A stretch of DNA of 64,000 nucleotides from CAYNSB01 sp964399625 (GTDB taxonomy: Bacteria > Planctomycetota > Phycisphaerae > Phycisphaerales > UBA1924), in assembly GCA_964399625.1 (NCBI GenBank), contig CAYNSB010000012.1, forward strand, positions 3,779 through 67,778, read 5' to 3'. Made by a program: the position numbers and the translations under genes. Positions 33,808 to 43,510 of the stretch are shown here, piece by piece; position 1 is the first letter of the stretch; every line of letters begins with the position of its first letter. The notes beneath the pieces were generated by a model. That model was not told where the DNA came from, did no database searches, and worked only from the letters and a program-made list of their open reading frames with translations.

Positions 33808-34311
33808 TCACTTGCCGCCGGCCGGAGCCGCCGCGTCCCACTTCTTCGCAAGGAACTCCTTCGCGGCGCTCTCGAGCGACGTGAACTTGCTCTTGATGCC
33901 GTCGAGCAGACCGGCCGCGCCCTCGGGCTTCGCGTCCTTGAGCTTGGCGATCTCCGCCTTCACGGCGTCCGCGGCCTTGACGACCGCCGCCTTGCCCTCA
34001 TCAAACGCCTTCTGAGCCGGCGCGGGCAGACCCGCCGGGGCCTTCGCGTCGGTCACGCTCTTCACGAGAGTCTCGACCTTGGTCGTCCACTCGCCGGCCT
34101 GCTTGCCCAGGTCCGGCAGCGCCGCGGCGGGAACCGCCGGGACCGCGGGCTTGGGAGCCTCCGTCGCCGCAGGCTTGGGCGCCTCGGCGGGCTTGGTCGT
34201 CGTCGCGCCGGCGGGCGTCGCGGGCTTGGCCGGGGCCGGAGCGCTCTTCTCCTCGCAGCCGACCGCGATCAGCGAGCCGGCGACCATCAACGCAGCAACC
34301 GTGCGAACCAT
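33808..34311 (-). CDS. Alanine/proline-rich lipoprotein
   Basis: A 167-residue predicted lipoprotein. MVRTVAALMVAGSLIAVGC is a signal with a lipidation cysteine at residue 19. A linker of alanine, proline and threonine (residues 25-65) would act as a spacer, and the rest is charged and helical (VETLVKSVTDAKAPAG, FDEGKAAVVKAADAVKAEIAKL). It is probably periplasmic and membrane-anchored, perhaps structural. No named family. An intrinsic terminator follows. Confidence 0.72.
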   Translation of the reverse strand: MVRTVAALMVAGSLIAVGCEEKSAPAPAKPATPAGATTTKPAEAPKPAATEAPKPAVPAVPAAALPDLGKQAGEWTTKVETLVKSVTDAKAPAGLPAPAQKAFDEGKAAVVKAADAVKAEIAKLKDAKPEGAAGLLDGIKSKFTSLESAAKEFLAKKWDAAAPAGGK

Positions 34312-34518
34312 GAGAACCTCCAATTCCAGTAAAAGTGCGTAGCACGAGAACGCGGTCTTAAACCGGACCCCTTGGTTGAACGGGCTGCCGGGCGCGTCTG
34401 GCCCCTCCACAGGGCCATTACATTGTTAGGGACCACTTCGCCCGCTTTTCAAGCGTGCGCGGGTCCCAGATTGACAGTTCGTGCTCGCGTGTCCGAACAC
34501 GATCCGTCCGGAACCCAA

Positions 34519-36459
34519 TCAATCGCTCTCGCGGACAAGCCCCTCGCGATACGCCTCGACGAGCGCGTCGAGGTCCTCGATGGTGCGGGCGATCTCGCGG
34601 CCCAGGTCCGTGTCGCGGACGAGCCGCGCGGGGCGGCGCTCGCGGACGGTGGTGAGCGTGGGCACGATGTCGGCGCCCTTCTCGATGACGTCCTCGACGC
34701 CGGTGAACGGGGCGAGCTCGGCGAGGTCGATGCGATCGGGCGAGAGGACGAGCGTGTAGCCGCGGTCGCCGTAGGCGGCGCTGAAGGCGCCGTCGATGGT
34801 GACGGCGTTGCCGCCGCGCTTGACGGGCTTCTCGCCCTTCTCGATCTTGACGGGGACGTGCCCGTTGACGACGAGCACGTCGTCGGCGCAGCCGAACATC
34901 GCGCCGATGCGCTTGATGAACGCGGGGTCGTTCATGAGCTCGAAGTACGGGTTCTTCTTCTCCTTCTGGGCGTCCTTGTCGGCGACGAAGTGGCTCTCGA
35001 AGGTGGCGAGCTTGTCCTTGCCGAAGAGGGGCGAGCGCGGGCCGCCCCAGAGGTACCAGAGCCAGTCGGCGTCGGAGTCGATCCCGATCCAGCGCTTGCG
35101 CATGGCGCGCCGGACGACGCTGCCCAGTGCGTCGAAGAGGTCGCGTCCTGAGCGGGGCTTGGCGTCCACCTCGAGCTCGAGGGGCGCGCCCTTGTCGTCC
35201 ACGGGAACGCAGGCGTGGAAGAGGAGGACCTCGTCGCGGGTGGTCCACATGCCGCCGTGACGGACGAGCCACTCCATGTGCTCGCGGAGCCGCTGGGAGT
35301 GGACGAAGCTGTGGCGGAGGCGATCGACGCAGCGCTGCTCCTGCTTGGAGTAGGCGTAGGGGTCCTTGGGGTCGATGGTGGGGAGGCGCTCGTCGAGCAT
35401 GGGGTGGAGCTTGCCGTCGATCTCGACGGCGACGGCGCGTCCGCCCTCCCAGCGGATGCGGTGGAGCAGGCGGCGGTGGTCGAGGTTCCAGTGCGGGTTG
35501 CGGGCGATCATCTGCCCTTCGGCCTTGAACTGGAGGATGCTCACGGCCTTTTGCATGCGGGCGACGTGGACGGGATCGCGGAGTCCCTCGCCCTTGGCGA
35601 GGAAGCGCTCGGCGGGGTCGTCGGCGTAGCACTCCTGCACGAGGCGCTCGAGGGGGAGGCGCGGGATGCCGTAGCCCTCCTCGAGCTGCGCGGCGACGCG
35701 GTAGCGGATGCTGAAGCGGAGCGTGGTGAGCATGCACGCCTCGTGCCCGAGGTGGCTGCCGATCCAGAGCATGTCGTGGTTGCCCCAGATGACGTTGCAG
35801 TTGGGCTGGCGGATGAGCGTGTCCATGACGCGGTCGACGCGCGGGCCGCGATCGCCCACGTCGCCCAGCACGAGCAGTTCCTCGCACGAGAGGTCGCGGA
35901 TGAGGCGAGCGGCGGCGCGGACGGCGCCCCAGTCCTTGTCGAAGCGGGCGAGGCCGGCGATGATCTCGCGGACGTACTCGGGGCGGAGGGCGCTGGCCAT
36001 TTCCATGAAGAGCTCGCGGAACTCGCGGGGGACGAGGCGTTCGAAGCGGTCGCGGCGGTAGCGGACGCGGAGGCGCCGGATGATCTCGAACTGCATGGAG
36101 AGGGTCTGGTAGACCCATTGGGCGCGGCGCCCGCTGGCGACGATCTCGGCGCTGAAGCGGTTGATGGCCTCGCGGGGGTAGTAGAGGACGGCGAGGAAGT
36201 GGTCGAGCTCCTCGTCGGGGAGGCGGTCGCCCAGGACATCATCGACGAGTCGGCGGAGCGCGCCCGAGGCGTTGTGGATGACGTGGCGGAGCTTCTGGTC
36301 CTCGCCGTGGATGTCGGAGATGACGTGGACGACGCCCGCGGGGAGCGTGAGTTTGGCGCGCAGCGCGGCGGCCTCGGCGATGGCGGCGTCGCTTGTGGGA
36401 TAGACCGCGGCGAGCGTCCGCAGGTGGGCGAGGCGCTCGGCCGGTGTGGTTGCCGCCAT
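34519..36459 (-). CDS. fbp: Fructose-1,6-bisphosphatase class III
   Basis: The enzyme removes the 1-phosphate of fructose-1,6-bisphosphate in gluconeogenesis. The 646-residue protein matches the Firmicute-type class III family in length and carries a calcineurin-like metal site: HVISDIHGEDQKLRHVI, LVLGDVGDRGPRVDRVMDTL, VIWGNHDMLWIGSHLG, and a distal VVNGHVPVKIEKGEKPVK. The inserted helical region YPREAINRFSAEIV...YQTLSMQFEIIRRLR is family-typical. ATG 36459 follows GGAGGATCAACC. Class I and II enzymes are unrelated to this fold. Confidence 0.93.
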   Translation of the reverse strand: MAATTPAERLAHLRTLAAVYPTSDAAIAEAAALRAKLTLPAGVVHVISDIHGEDQKLRHVIHNASGALRRLVDDVLGDRLPDEELDHFLAVLYYPREAINRFSAEIVASGRRAQWVYQTLSMQFEIIRRLRVRYRRDRFERLVPREFRELFMEMASALRPEYVREIIAGLARFDKDWGAVRAAARLIRDLSCEELLVLGDVGDRGPRVDRVMDTLIRQPNCNVIWGNHDMLWIGSHLGHEACMLTTLRFSIRYRVAAQLEEGYGIPRLPLERLVQECYADDPAERFLAKGEGLRDPVHVARMQKAVSILQFKAEGQMIARNPHWNLDHRRLLHRIRWEGGRAVAVEIDGKLHPMLDERLPTIDPKDPYAYSKQEQRCVDRLRHSFVHSQRLREHMEWLVRHGGMWTTRDEVLLFHACVPVDDKGAPLELEVDAKPRSGRDLFDALGSVVRRAMRKRWIGIDSDADWLWYLWGGPRSPLFGKDKLATFESHFVADKDAQKEKKNPYFELMNDPAFIKRIGAMFGCADDVLVVNGHVPVKIEKGEKPVKRGGNAVTIDGAFSAAYGDRGYTLVLSPDRIDLAELAPFTGVEDVIEKGADIVPTLTTVRERRPARLVRDTDLGREIARTIEDLDALVEAYREGLVRESD

Positions 36460-36523
36460 GGTTGATCCTCCGCGCGCGGGACGAGGGCGTTCCGCGGGCG
36501 TCAGGATAGAACCGGTGCGGGGA

Positions 36524-37180
36524 TCACACGCGGATGATGACGTCCTTGGGATCGAAGCGGACCTTGGCGAGATTGGCGTAGGAATCGCTTGCGGCGCGGT
36601 AGCCGGCGGCGGCGATGACGGTGGCGGCGAGCCCGCGCGAGCCGAGGTTGAGGATCTGGTCGTACTGGGCGGGGTCGAAGCCTTCCATGGGGCAGGCATC
36701 GACGCCCAGGAGGGCGGCGGCCTCGAGGAAGAAGCCCAGGGCGATGTAGGTCTGGCGGCCGGTCCAGTTGTCCATGCTGCCGCCGGGGACTTTGGCGGGG
36801 TCGGCGGAGGCGCCGAGCATCATCTTCTTGAAGCCGTCGAGGGATTCGGGCGCGACGGCGCGGACCTGTGCGATGCGGGCGATGTAGCGTTCGATGTGCG
36901 CGGGATCGACGACGCGGCGGCGCGCGAAGACGACCAGGTGCGATGCGTCGGTGATCTGCGGCTGGTTCCAGCTTACGGCGCGGAGCTTCTGGCGGACGGC
37001 GGGGTCGCTGACGACGACGATGGACCAAGGGGCGAGCCCGTAGCTGGAGGGCGCGAGGATCGCGGCCTGCTCGAGGGCGGTCCAGGTTTCGGGGGCGATC
37101 TTTCGGGCGGGATCGAACGCCTTGACGGCGTAGCGCCACTTGAGCTGGGTGAGGAGATTCTCGGGTGCGATGGTGGGCAT
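36524..37180 (-). CDS. NAD(P)H-dependent nitroreductase
   Basis: A 218-residue FMN enzyme of the NfsB-like nitroreductase family. It has LKWRYAVKAFDPARKI, a typical FMN-phosphate region with basic residues, APSSYGLAPWSIVVVSD, then TYIALGFFLEAAALLGVDACPMEGFD and a C-terminal RFDPKDVIIRV. The physiological substrate is unknown; quinones and nitroaromatics are usual test substrates. ATG 37180 is preceded by AAGGAGCGCGAC. Confidence 0.9.
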   Translation of the reverse strand: MPTIAPENLLTQLKWRYAVKAFDPARKIAPETWTALEQAAILAPSSYGLAPWSIVVVSDPAVRQKLRAVSWNQPQITDASHLVVFARRRVVDPAHIERYIARIAQVRAVAPESLDGFKKMMLGASADPAKVPGGSMDNWTGRQTYIALGFFLEAAALLGVDACPMEGFDPAQYDQILNLGSRGLAATVIAAAGYRAASDSYANLAKVRFDPKDVIIRV

Positions 37181-37227
37181 GTCGCGCTCCTTGGTATCGA
37201 TAAGGGTCGATACGATAGGACGCGTGA

Positions 37228-39186
37228 TCAGGCTGCGGCGCGGGTCCATTCGGTGAGGACGCGCTCGATCCATGCGTTGAGATTCACGCACAATTCGCGC
37301 TTGGAGACGAACGCGCGGACGCCGGCGGGCTTCCATGCGTGCTCCTCGACGTGCGCGGCGCTGATGAGCAGGACGGGCGTGCGCGAGGGGGCGGCGGCGC
37401 GGGCGACGTCCAGGCCCGTGCCATTTCCGAGGTGCATGTCCGTGATGATGGCGTGGAAGGCGGAACCCTTGGCGAGGGCGGCGAGCGCGTCGGGCGCGTT
37501 CCACGCCCAGACGACCTCGACGGTGGGGCGCTTCTGGAGCGCGATCTGCAGGAGCTTGCCGGCGAGGGCGTCATCATCCACCAGCAGCACGCGGAGCTTG
37601 CCCGGCGTCGCGGAGGCTGTGGCGGGGGGATGTGCGGGCGGGGCGGCGGAGGGAGTTGCGGGCGTGGGAGTTGCGGGCGCGGCGGTGGTCGCGGTGGGCG
37701 CGTGCCCTGCGAGCGTGACGCGGTTGCGGCCGTTCTGCTTGGAGGCGTAGACGGCCTCGTCGGCGGCCTTGACGAGCGCGACGGGCGAGGCGATGGCGGG
37801 GCCGGTGATCGCGACGCCGACGCTGATTGTGATGGGGAGTTCCTTGGGCGCGCCCGGGACCTTGGCGAGGTCGAAGGCGGGGGACTCGATGGCGCGGCGG
37901 AGGGATTCGGCGAGCGTGGCGGCGGCGGCTGCATCGGCGCCGGGCGCGAGGACGGCGAACTCCTCGCCGCCGTAGCGGTAGACGGTGGCGTTTGGGCCGG
38001 CGGCCGCGGAGAGGCGGCGTGCGAGCTCGACGAGGACGGCATCGCCGGCGGGGTGCCCGAAGCGGTCGTTGACGGACTTGAACTTGTCGCCGTCGATGAA
38101 GAACGCGGCGAGGACGGAGTTCGCGGCTTTGGCGTCTTCGTAGGCCTGGGCGAGGTCCGCGTCGAAGGCCTTTCGGTTGCGGATCTTGGTGAGGCCGTCG
38201 GTGACGCTGGCGATGGCGAGCTGGTCGTTCTGCTGCTTGAGGGCCTCGCTCTCGCGCTGGGCGGCGATCTGGGTCTGGATGGATTGCTCTGAGGCCTCGG
38301 CGAGGATGGCGGCGATGTTGGGGCTGAGGCCGACGTCCTTCTCAAAGAGCTTGGCGAGGTCCTTGGCGCCTGAGGCGACGCGTTCGAGGAGGTCCTCGAG
38401 ATCGTCGACGCCCTTGCCGAACCACTCGCGCGTGGAGTTGACGAGGCGGGCCATGTGGGAGAGCGGCTTCTCGGTGGCCATGGCCTCGGCGATGAGGCCG
38501 CCGAGGTGGACGATCTGGGTGATGGCGCGGTCCTTCTCCGGTGAGGAGTTGGGCTCGTGGTGGTAGCGGATGGCGGCGATGTACTGGGAGGGGAGCTTCC
38601 AGCGTTCGGCGAGGGCGGCGCCGATCTCGGGGTGTCCGAGGCCGAGCTTCTCGCGTTCGTGCGCGGCGAGCTTCGTGTGTCCCTTTGGGGCGTCGATGAT
38701 GGAGGGCGCGTAGATGTCCGCGGCGCCGACGACGGCGGCCATGACGCCGATGTCCTGGAAGAGTGCGCCGGTGAAGGCCTCATCGGGGTCGCAGGCCTTG
38801 GTGGCGAGGGCCATGTTTCGGGCGCCCGCGGCGGAGTAGACGGCGCGTCGCCAGTGGGCCTGGAGGTCGATGCCGTTGCCGTCCTTGACGCTCTTGGTGC
38901 CGTCGACGAGTGAGAAGCCGAGGACGAGTGACTTGACGGCGTTGAGGCCGAGGAGTCCCAGGGCGCGGTCGATCTTGGTGCACTGCTGGGGGAGGCCGAA
39001 GAGGGAGGAGTTGACGGTCTTGAGGATCTTAGCGGAGAGCGCGGTGTCGTTCTGGACGAGCTTGCCGATCTGCTGGAGGCTTGCGCGGGGATCGCGCGTG
39101 AGTTCGAGAACCTTGATCGCCACAGCGGGAGGCGACGGGAGGCTCGGGCAACTCAGGATTTGGTCGAGGATCGGTCCGTTGGGCAT
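37228..39186 (-). CDS. HDOD-GGDEF-receiver signalling protein
   Basis: A 652-residue protein with three signalling domains. The N-terminal HDOD domain (about 12-210) begins PSLPSPPAVAIKVLELTRDP and contains LVQNDTALSAKILKTVNSSLFGLP. A linker helix leads to a GGDEF domain (about 325-495) with YRYGGEEFAVLAPGAD, an active-type GGEEF. A receiver domain (about 530-645) has LLVDDDALAGKLLQIAL and the aspartate in AIITDMHLGNGTG. A diguanylate cyclase with its receiver at the C-terminus is the less common order. An RxxD inhibitory site is not obvious. Confidence 0.9.
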   Translation of the reverse strand: MPNGPILDQILSCPSLPSPPAVAIKVLELTRDPRASLQQIGKLVQNDTALSAKILKTVNSSLFGLPQQCTKIDRALGLLGLNAVKSLVLGFSLVDGTKSVKDGNGIDLQAHWRRAVYSAAGARNMALATKACDPDEAFTGALFQDIGVMAAVVGAADIYAPSIIDAPKGHTKLAAHEREKLGLGHPEIGAALAERWKLPSQYIAAIRYHHEPNSSPEKDRAITQIVHLGGLIAEAMATEKPLSHMARLVNSTREWFGKGVDDLEDLLERVASGAKDLAKLFEKDVGLSPNIAAILAEASEQSIQTQIAAQRESEALKQQNDQLAIASVTDGLTKIRNRKAFDADLAQAYEDAKAANSVLAAFFIDGDKFKSVNDRFGHPAGDAVLVELARRLSAAAGPNATVYRYGGEEFAVLAPGADAAAAATLAESLRRAIESPAFDLAKVPGAPKELPITISVGVAITGPAIASPVALVKAADEAVYASKQNGRNRVTLAGHAPTATTAAPATPTPATPSAAPPAHPPATASATPGKLRVLLVDDDALAGKLLQIALQKRPTVEVVWAWNAPDALAALAKGSAFHAIITDMHLGNGTGLDVARAAAPSRTPVLLISAAHVEEHAWKPAGVRAFVSKRELCVNLNAWIERVLTEWTRAAA

Positions 39187-39452
39187 CGCCGTCTTCCCTC
39201 CGCTACCGCACAGGCCGCGCTCCGCTGGGGCGCGTTCTCATCGTGGCCTCACTCATATCGGGGATCAGGACAGTCGACATGGCCGTCCGTTTGAGGACAG
39301 TCCCCTAGACGGGGCGGGTTATTCCGGGGATCGCGCAGGGCGTGCGCGTTGCGGGCTGCAAGAGCTCGTGATTCTCGGTAGCATCTGCGCTGGCGAGCCC
39401 CCGACGGGGGGGAGCGCGGAACGAGGACATTGCGGTCTCCAAGGAGTTTGAC

Positions 39453-39653
39453 ATGGCGAAGAAGGCCAAGAAGAAGGCGAAGAAGAGCGGCAAGAAGAAA
39501 GCGAAGAAGAAGGCTCGTCGGACGGTGATGTACAGCAGCAAGGGCAAGAAGCTGTACGCGAAGCGTGACGCGGGCGGGAAGTTCAAGGACATCCAGCAGT
39601 ACAGCCGGGCGCACGCGATGGACATCAAGCGGAAGGCGAAGGACGAGGCGTGA
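39453..39653 (+). CDS. Small lysine-rich basic protein
   Basis: A 66-residue highly basic protein: MAKKAKKKAKKSGKKKAKKKARR resembles the lysine/alanine tails of H1-like bacterial nucleoid proteins, and it is followed by a conserved-looking GKKLYAKRDAGGKFKDIQQYSR segment. It probably binds nucleic acid. AAGGAG lies 6-7 bases before the ATG, and a strong terminator follows, so it is a well-defined single-gene unit. No named family. Confidence 0.75.
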   Translation: MAKKAKKKAKKSGKKKAKKKARRTVMYSSKGKKLYAKRDAGGKFKDIQQYSRAHAMDIKRKAKDEA

Positions 39654-39683
39654 GCCTTGTTGTTTGAACGAGTTTTCGACGAT

Positions 39684-39715
39684 CAGGCCCCACGCGGGGC
39701 CTGGTTTGTTTTTGG
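39684..39715 (+). terminator. Intrinsic terminator of the lysine-rich protein gene
   Basis: CAGGCCCC (39684-39691) pairs with GGGGCCTG (39696-39703) around ACGC, followed by GTTTGTTTTTGG. Confidence 0.85.
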
Positions 39716-39723
39716 GGGAGCGA

Positions 39724-42600
39724 TCAGCCGCGGGTCGCGGCGAGGAGATCGCGCGGAGTTCGTCGTGCGAGGCGCACGACGGCGGGGGCCGCGGCGAGGA
39801 GCGTGAGGGCGATGAGGATGGCCCACCCCGCGGCGACGGGTCCGATGGGGATGTGGAAGGCGTAGGTGAGGCCCAGGATGAGGGCGTGGAGGGTGCGCTC
39901 GGTCCAGGCGCCGTGGATTCCCAGCATGGTGCCCAGGACCCCGGCGGTGATCGCGATGAGCAGGGCCTCGGCGAGGACGAGGCGGGTGAGGAGCGAGCGC
40001 GGGGCGCCGATGGCGCGGAGGACGCCGAACTCGAATTGTCGGGCCTCGATCGCGGCGATGATGATGTTGGCGACGCCCAGGCACGCGATGAGGATGGCGG
40101 CGGCGGCGATGGCGGAGACGACGAGCAACCCGCCCGAGGCGAAGGCGACGATCTGGGATTTGATCTGTCGTCCGGAGCCGGCGTCGAGGATTCCCGCGTC
40201 GAGCAATTCGCTTCGGATGGTGTTGAGGGCCTGATCGTCTTGGGCCTGCGCGGTGGGGGTGAGCGCGATCTGTATGAGCTGGATGGGCGCGGGCTGGCCA
40301 TCGAAGAACTTGGCCTTGAGGTCGTCGCGTGAGCCAAAGATCGCGTGAAGGGCCTGATCGGTGACGTCCTCGCCGACGTTGAAGAACTTGGAGACGAGCT
40401 CGAGGCCGGGGGATGAGACGACGCCGACGATCTCGAAATCGATGGGCGTGCCGTTGCGGGAGCATGTGAACTTGTGCCCAAGGCCGAGGCCCTGGGCGGT
40501 GAGGAACTCGCGGGCGACGATGACGGCGCCGCCCTGGTTGAGGCGTTTGAGGGCGGTCTGCGGATCGCCCTGGACCCAGGTGAGGCGGGTCATGCGGAAG
40601 AAGGAGTCGGGCTCGAAGCCGACGAAGGTGGTCTTGTACTTCTGGAGGGCGCGGACGCCGAAGACGTCGGTCTCGACGTTGTAGAGGGTGATGGCGGAGG
40701 TGTCGGCGACGATGTCGGTGAGAGAGTTGAGTTTGCGTTGGACATCCTCGGAGAGGTTGAGCCCCGAGACGAAGGCATCGGGGAACTGGATCTTCTCGAT
40801 CCAGTCGCGGAGGATGGCGCCGCCGTTGGTCCAGATGGAGATCATCATGGCGAGGCCGCCCATGAGTGCGCCGGCGGTGAGGCCGTGGCGATAGGGCGTT
40901 GCGGCGACGGTGCGATTGAGGAGTCGTGGCGGGAGGCGAAGGGCGCGGGAGAGGGGTGTGCTGAGGAGGCGTGAGACGATGAGGACCAGCGGCACGCCGA
41001 GGAGGAAGTAGCCCGACAGCAGGAGCGGCAGCCCGACGGTGGCGTGCCCCCAGAAGACGGTCTGCCCGTTGGTGGGGATGGTGATGATGAGGGCGTGGGC
41101 GGCGATCATCGCGAGGGCGATGGCGGCGGTGCGAGCGAGGTGGCGCGGGAGGGGCGTTGCGGCGCGGGCGCCCAGCGCGAGCAGGGGCGAGAGGCGCGAC
41201 GCCTGTCGCGCGGGGAGTGCGGAGCCGAGGACGCCGGCGAGGATGGCGCTGAGCGCGGCGACGATGAGCCCGTAGGGCTGGATGACGAGGCCGGTGGGGA
41301 GGTGGTCGCTGAAGAGCGCGCTGAGGAGCGCGGCGATGGCGACGCCGAGCGGGACGCCAATCGCGGCGCCGGAGATTCCGAGGATGAGCCCGATGAGGAG
41401 CTGGGTTCGGGCGAGCTGGGCGGTGGTGGCGCCGATGCAGCGGAGGATGGCGAGCTCGCGCTGGCGTTCGGCGATGGCGGTGCTCAGGCCCGTCATGATG
41501 ATGAAGGCGCCGGAGATGGCGCCCAGGACCATGACGAGGATGAGGGCGAGGCGCGAGGACTGGATGTTCTTGTCCAGGCCCGAGGTGATCTTCTCGGTGG
41601 TCTGGAGGAGCAGGCCCTTGGGGAGGGAGGCGGCGTGGGCGCGGACAATGTCGTCGGGCTTGGCGCCGGGGTTGAGGGCGATGTCGATCTGCGAGAGGCC
41701 GGGTTCGCGGGAGAGGGCGGTGATGGCGTTGAGCGTGAGGTAGACCTGCGGTCGGCCGCCGAGCGGGGGCTGAGCGGCGATGCCCACGACGGTGAGCGTG
41801 GTGTTGGTCTGGAAGAGGCCGGTGAGGGGCGTCTTGAGCTGCGGGATGAGTTGGCGTGCGACCTCGATTCGATCGCCCAGGGCGATGCGGCGTGAGGCGT
41901 TGATGCGTTCGGCCTCGCGTGCGTCGATGGTGGAGGGCGGGACGTCGAGGCGTTGGGGCGCGTTGAGAACATCCGAGCGCCAGACGGGGATAAGGCCGTC
42001 GCGCTTTTTCGTTTGCTGCGCGTAGGTGACGGAGAGGCGGTGTGCGAGGGCGGCATCGATGACGACCTCGTCATCGCGCTGGGGGAGTCGGCCCTGCAGG
42101 AGCTCGGGCGGGGGGAGCAGTTCGGTCTGCGTCGCGCGGGACTGGCGGGTGAGGGGTCTGGCGGTGGTGGTGGCGCCGGGGCGGATGGAGTTGGCGAGGG
42201 CTGTGGAGGAGAGGGTGATCTCGCGGCGCTCGAAGGCGCGTGGGGTTGCGGCTTTGGAGGTGGTGTCGGGCGTGGTGTCGGCTGGCGCGAGCATCGGCGT
42301 GCGGTAGGTGATGGCGAGAGTGGTCTGGACGGAGGGCGCGGCGTCGCGGACCTGCGGCCAGGCGCGGACGGTGTCGAGGAGCGCAGGCGGGAGTGGTGTG
42401 GCGGAGGTGGGCTTGATGCGGAGGTCGGCGGCGCCGATGGTGCCGGCGAGCTGGTGCTCGATGGCGCCCTGGGCCGAGGCCATGGCGCAGGCGACGGCGG
42501 CGATCATCGCGGCGGAGAGTGCGACGGCTGCGGTGAGGAGCGCGGAACGGAGTCGGCGGGCGAGCAGCGCGTTGAGGGCGAGGCGGAGAGGCGCGAGCAT
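39724..42600 (-). CDS. ABC transporter permease, FtsX/MacB-type, duplicated core
   Basis: A 958-residue membrane protein with the layout of large FtsX-domain permeases: one N-terminal span, a long extracytoplasmic domain, an FtsX core of four spans (ALILVMVLGAISGAFIIMTG, ELAILRCIGATTAQLART), further spans, a second extracytoplasmic domain, and a second FtsX core (FEFGVLRAIGAPRSLLTRLV). Such permeases move lipoproteins, lipids or peptides, or drive mechanotransmission. The ATPase is probably the gene at 43511, separated by a pseudopilin. ATG 42600 or 42615 are both possible starts. Confidence 0.88.
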   Translation of the reverse strand: MLAPLRLALNALLARRLRSALLTAAVALSAAMIAAVACAMASAQGAIEHQLAGTIGAADLRIKPTSATPLPPALLDTVRAWPQVRDAAPSVQTTLAITYRTPMLAPADTTPDTTSKAATPRAFERREITLSSTALANSIRPGATTTARPLTRQSRATQTELLPPPELLQGRLPQRDDEVVIDAALAHRLSVTYAQQTKKRDGLIPVWRSDVLNAPQRLDVPPSTIDAREAERINASRRIALGDRIEVARQLIPQLKTPLTGLFQTNTTLTVVGIAAQPPLGGRPQVYLTLNAITALSREPGLSQIDIALNPGAKPDDIVRAHAASLPKGLLLQTTEKITSGLDKNIQSSRLALILVMVLGAISGAFIIMTGLSTAIAERQRELAILRCIGATTAQLARTQLLIGLILGISGAAIGVPLGVAIAALLSALFSDHLPTGLVIQPYGLIVAALSAILAGVLGSALPARQASRLSPLLALGARAATPLPRHLARTAAIALAMIAAHALIITIPTNGQTVFWGHATVGLPLLLSGYFLLGVPLVLIVSRLLSTPLSRALRLPPRLLNRTVAATPYRHGLTAGALMGGLAMMISIWTNGGAILRDWIEKIQFPDAFVSGLNLSEDVQRKLNSLTDIVADTSAITLYNVETDVFGVRALQKYKTTFVGFEPDSFFRMTRLTWVQGDPQTALKRLNQGGAVIVAREFLTAQGLGLGHKFTCSRNGTPIDFEIVGVVSSPGLELVSKFFNVGEDVTDQALHAIFGSRDDLKAKFFDGQPAPIQLIQIALTPTAQAQDDQALNTIRSELLDAGILDAGSGRQIKSQIVAFASGGLLVVSAIAAAAILIACLGVANIIIAAIEARQFEFGVLRAIGAPRSLLTRLVLAEALLIAITAGVLGTMLGIHGAWTERTLHALILGLTYAFHIPIGPVAAGWAILIALTLLAAAPAVVRLARRTPRDLLAATRG

Positions 42601-42621
42601 GCCCGAGCGTAGCAATCGAGG

Positions 42622-43332
42622 TTACTGGCCCGTGCGGGAGATGGGGTTGCACCAGAGGCGGCCGGGCTTCTTGGTGAGCTGGGTGGCGAACTGCTGTCCG
42701 TTGAGGTAGGCGGCGGAGCCATCGACGCAGGCGCCGTTGATGCCCGTGCCGTGGTGCCCGGCGACGATCTCGTTGGGGTATGAGGCGCCGTCGTTGAAGG
42801 CGACGGGGCCCTGCTCGTTGGCGTCCCACATGATGATGGCGTCGGCGGCGAACTGATCGATGCGGTAGGAGCGGTTGGGATCGCGGTAGGCGACGACGGC
42901 GCCGTTCATGATGTACGAGGTCATGAGCGCGGTGCCGGTGAAGGGCTCGGCGTGCGAGGGGCAGCGGTAGATCTTGGGCGCTTCGAGGTAGGGGAAGAGG
43001 GAGCCGGTGCGGCGGTCGTCCTCGGTGAAGGGCTTGGCGACGGCGGGGCCGCAGGTCTGGTCGTAGAGCCAGCCGGGCGCGGTGGCGACGGGGCCCCAGT
43101 TGGGCAGGGGGATGTAGGAGCGGTTGTCGTTGGTGTAGACGTTGATGACGGTGAGGAACTGGCGGAGGTCCGAGGCGCAGGCGAGCTGGCGTGCGGAGTT
43201 GCGTGCGCCGCGGAGGGCGGGGAGGAGGATGGCGATGAGGATCGCGATGATGGCGATGACGACCAGCAGCTCGATGAGAGTGAAGGAGTGGCGGAGGGTG
43301 GAGCGGAGGAGGCGGGCGCGGATGGTGGTCAT
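42622..43332 (-). CDS. Type II secretion-like pseudopilin
   Basis: A 236-residue protein with a prepilin N-terminus: leader MTTIRARLLRSTLRHS, then FTLIELLVVIAIIAILIAIL, then the usual GARNSARQLACASDLRQFL. The globular part has paired cysteines around YRCPSHAEP and the C-terminal DGSAAYLNGQQF segment. The planctomycete pseudopilin family is large and mostly uncharacterised. GGAGGGCTCC-like sequence sits close to the ATG. It lies inside the ABC transporter gene set but may be unrelated in function. Confidence 0.85.
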   Translation of the reverse strand: MTTIRARLLRSTLRHSFTLIELLVVIAIIAILIAILLPALRGARNSARQLACASDLRQFLTVINVYTNDNRSYIPLPNWGPVATAPGWLYDQTCGPAVAKPFTEDDRRTGSLFPYLEAPKIYRCPSHAEPFTGTALMTSYIMNGAVVAYRDPNRSYRIDQFAADAIIMWDANEQGPVAFNDGASYPNEIVAGHHGTGINGACVDGSAAYLNGQQFATQLTKKPGRLWCNPISRTGQ

Positions 43333-43472
43333 GGAGGGCTCCGTCGGTTGGTGGAGGGAGAAGGCTTGAAAGGTAAAGCAAAGCGCGAGAAACGAAAAGC
43401 GAAAAGGTGGAAGGGAGCGGGCGCGGTGTGAAGGTGGGCGCTGTTGATGCGGCCGCACGGCTCGCAAGGCCG

Positions 43473-43495
43473 GCGCTTCCGGTTGGGCCTCTGAA
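43473..43495 (-). repeat. Dispersed repeat AGAGGCCCAAGCGG, copy 5 (inverted)
   Basis: On the minus strand TTCAGAGGCCCAACCGGAAG matches the family. It lies between the ABC ATPase stop and the pseudopilin start. Confidence 0.55.
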
Positions 43496-43510
43496 GGGCG
43501 ATGCGCTGCG

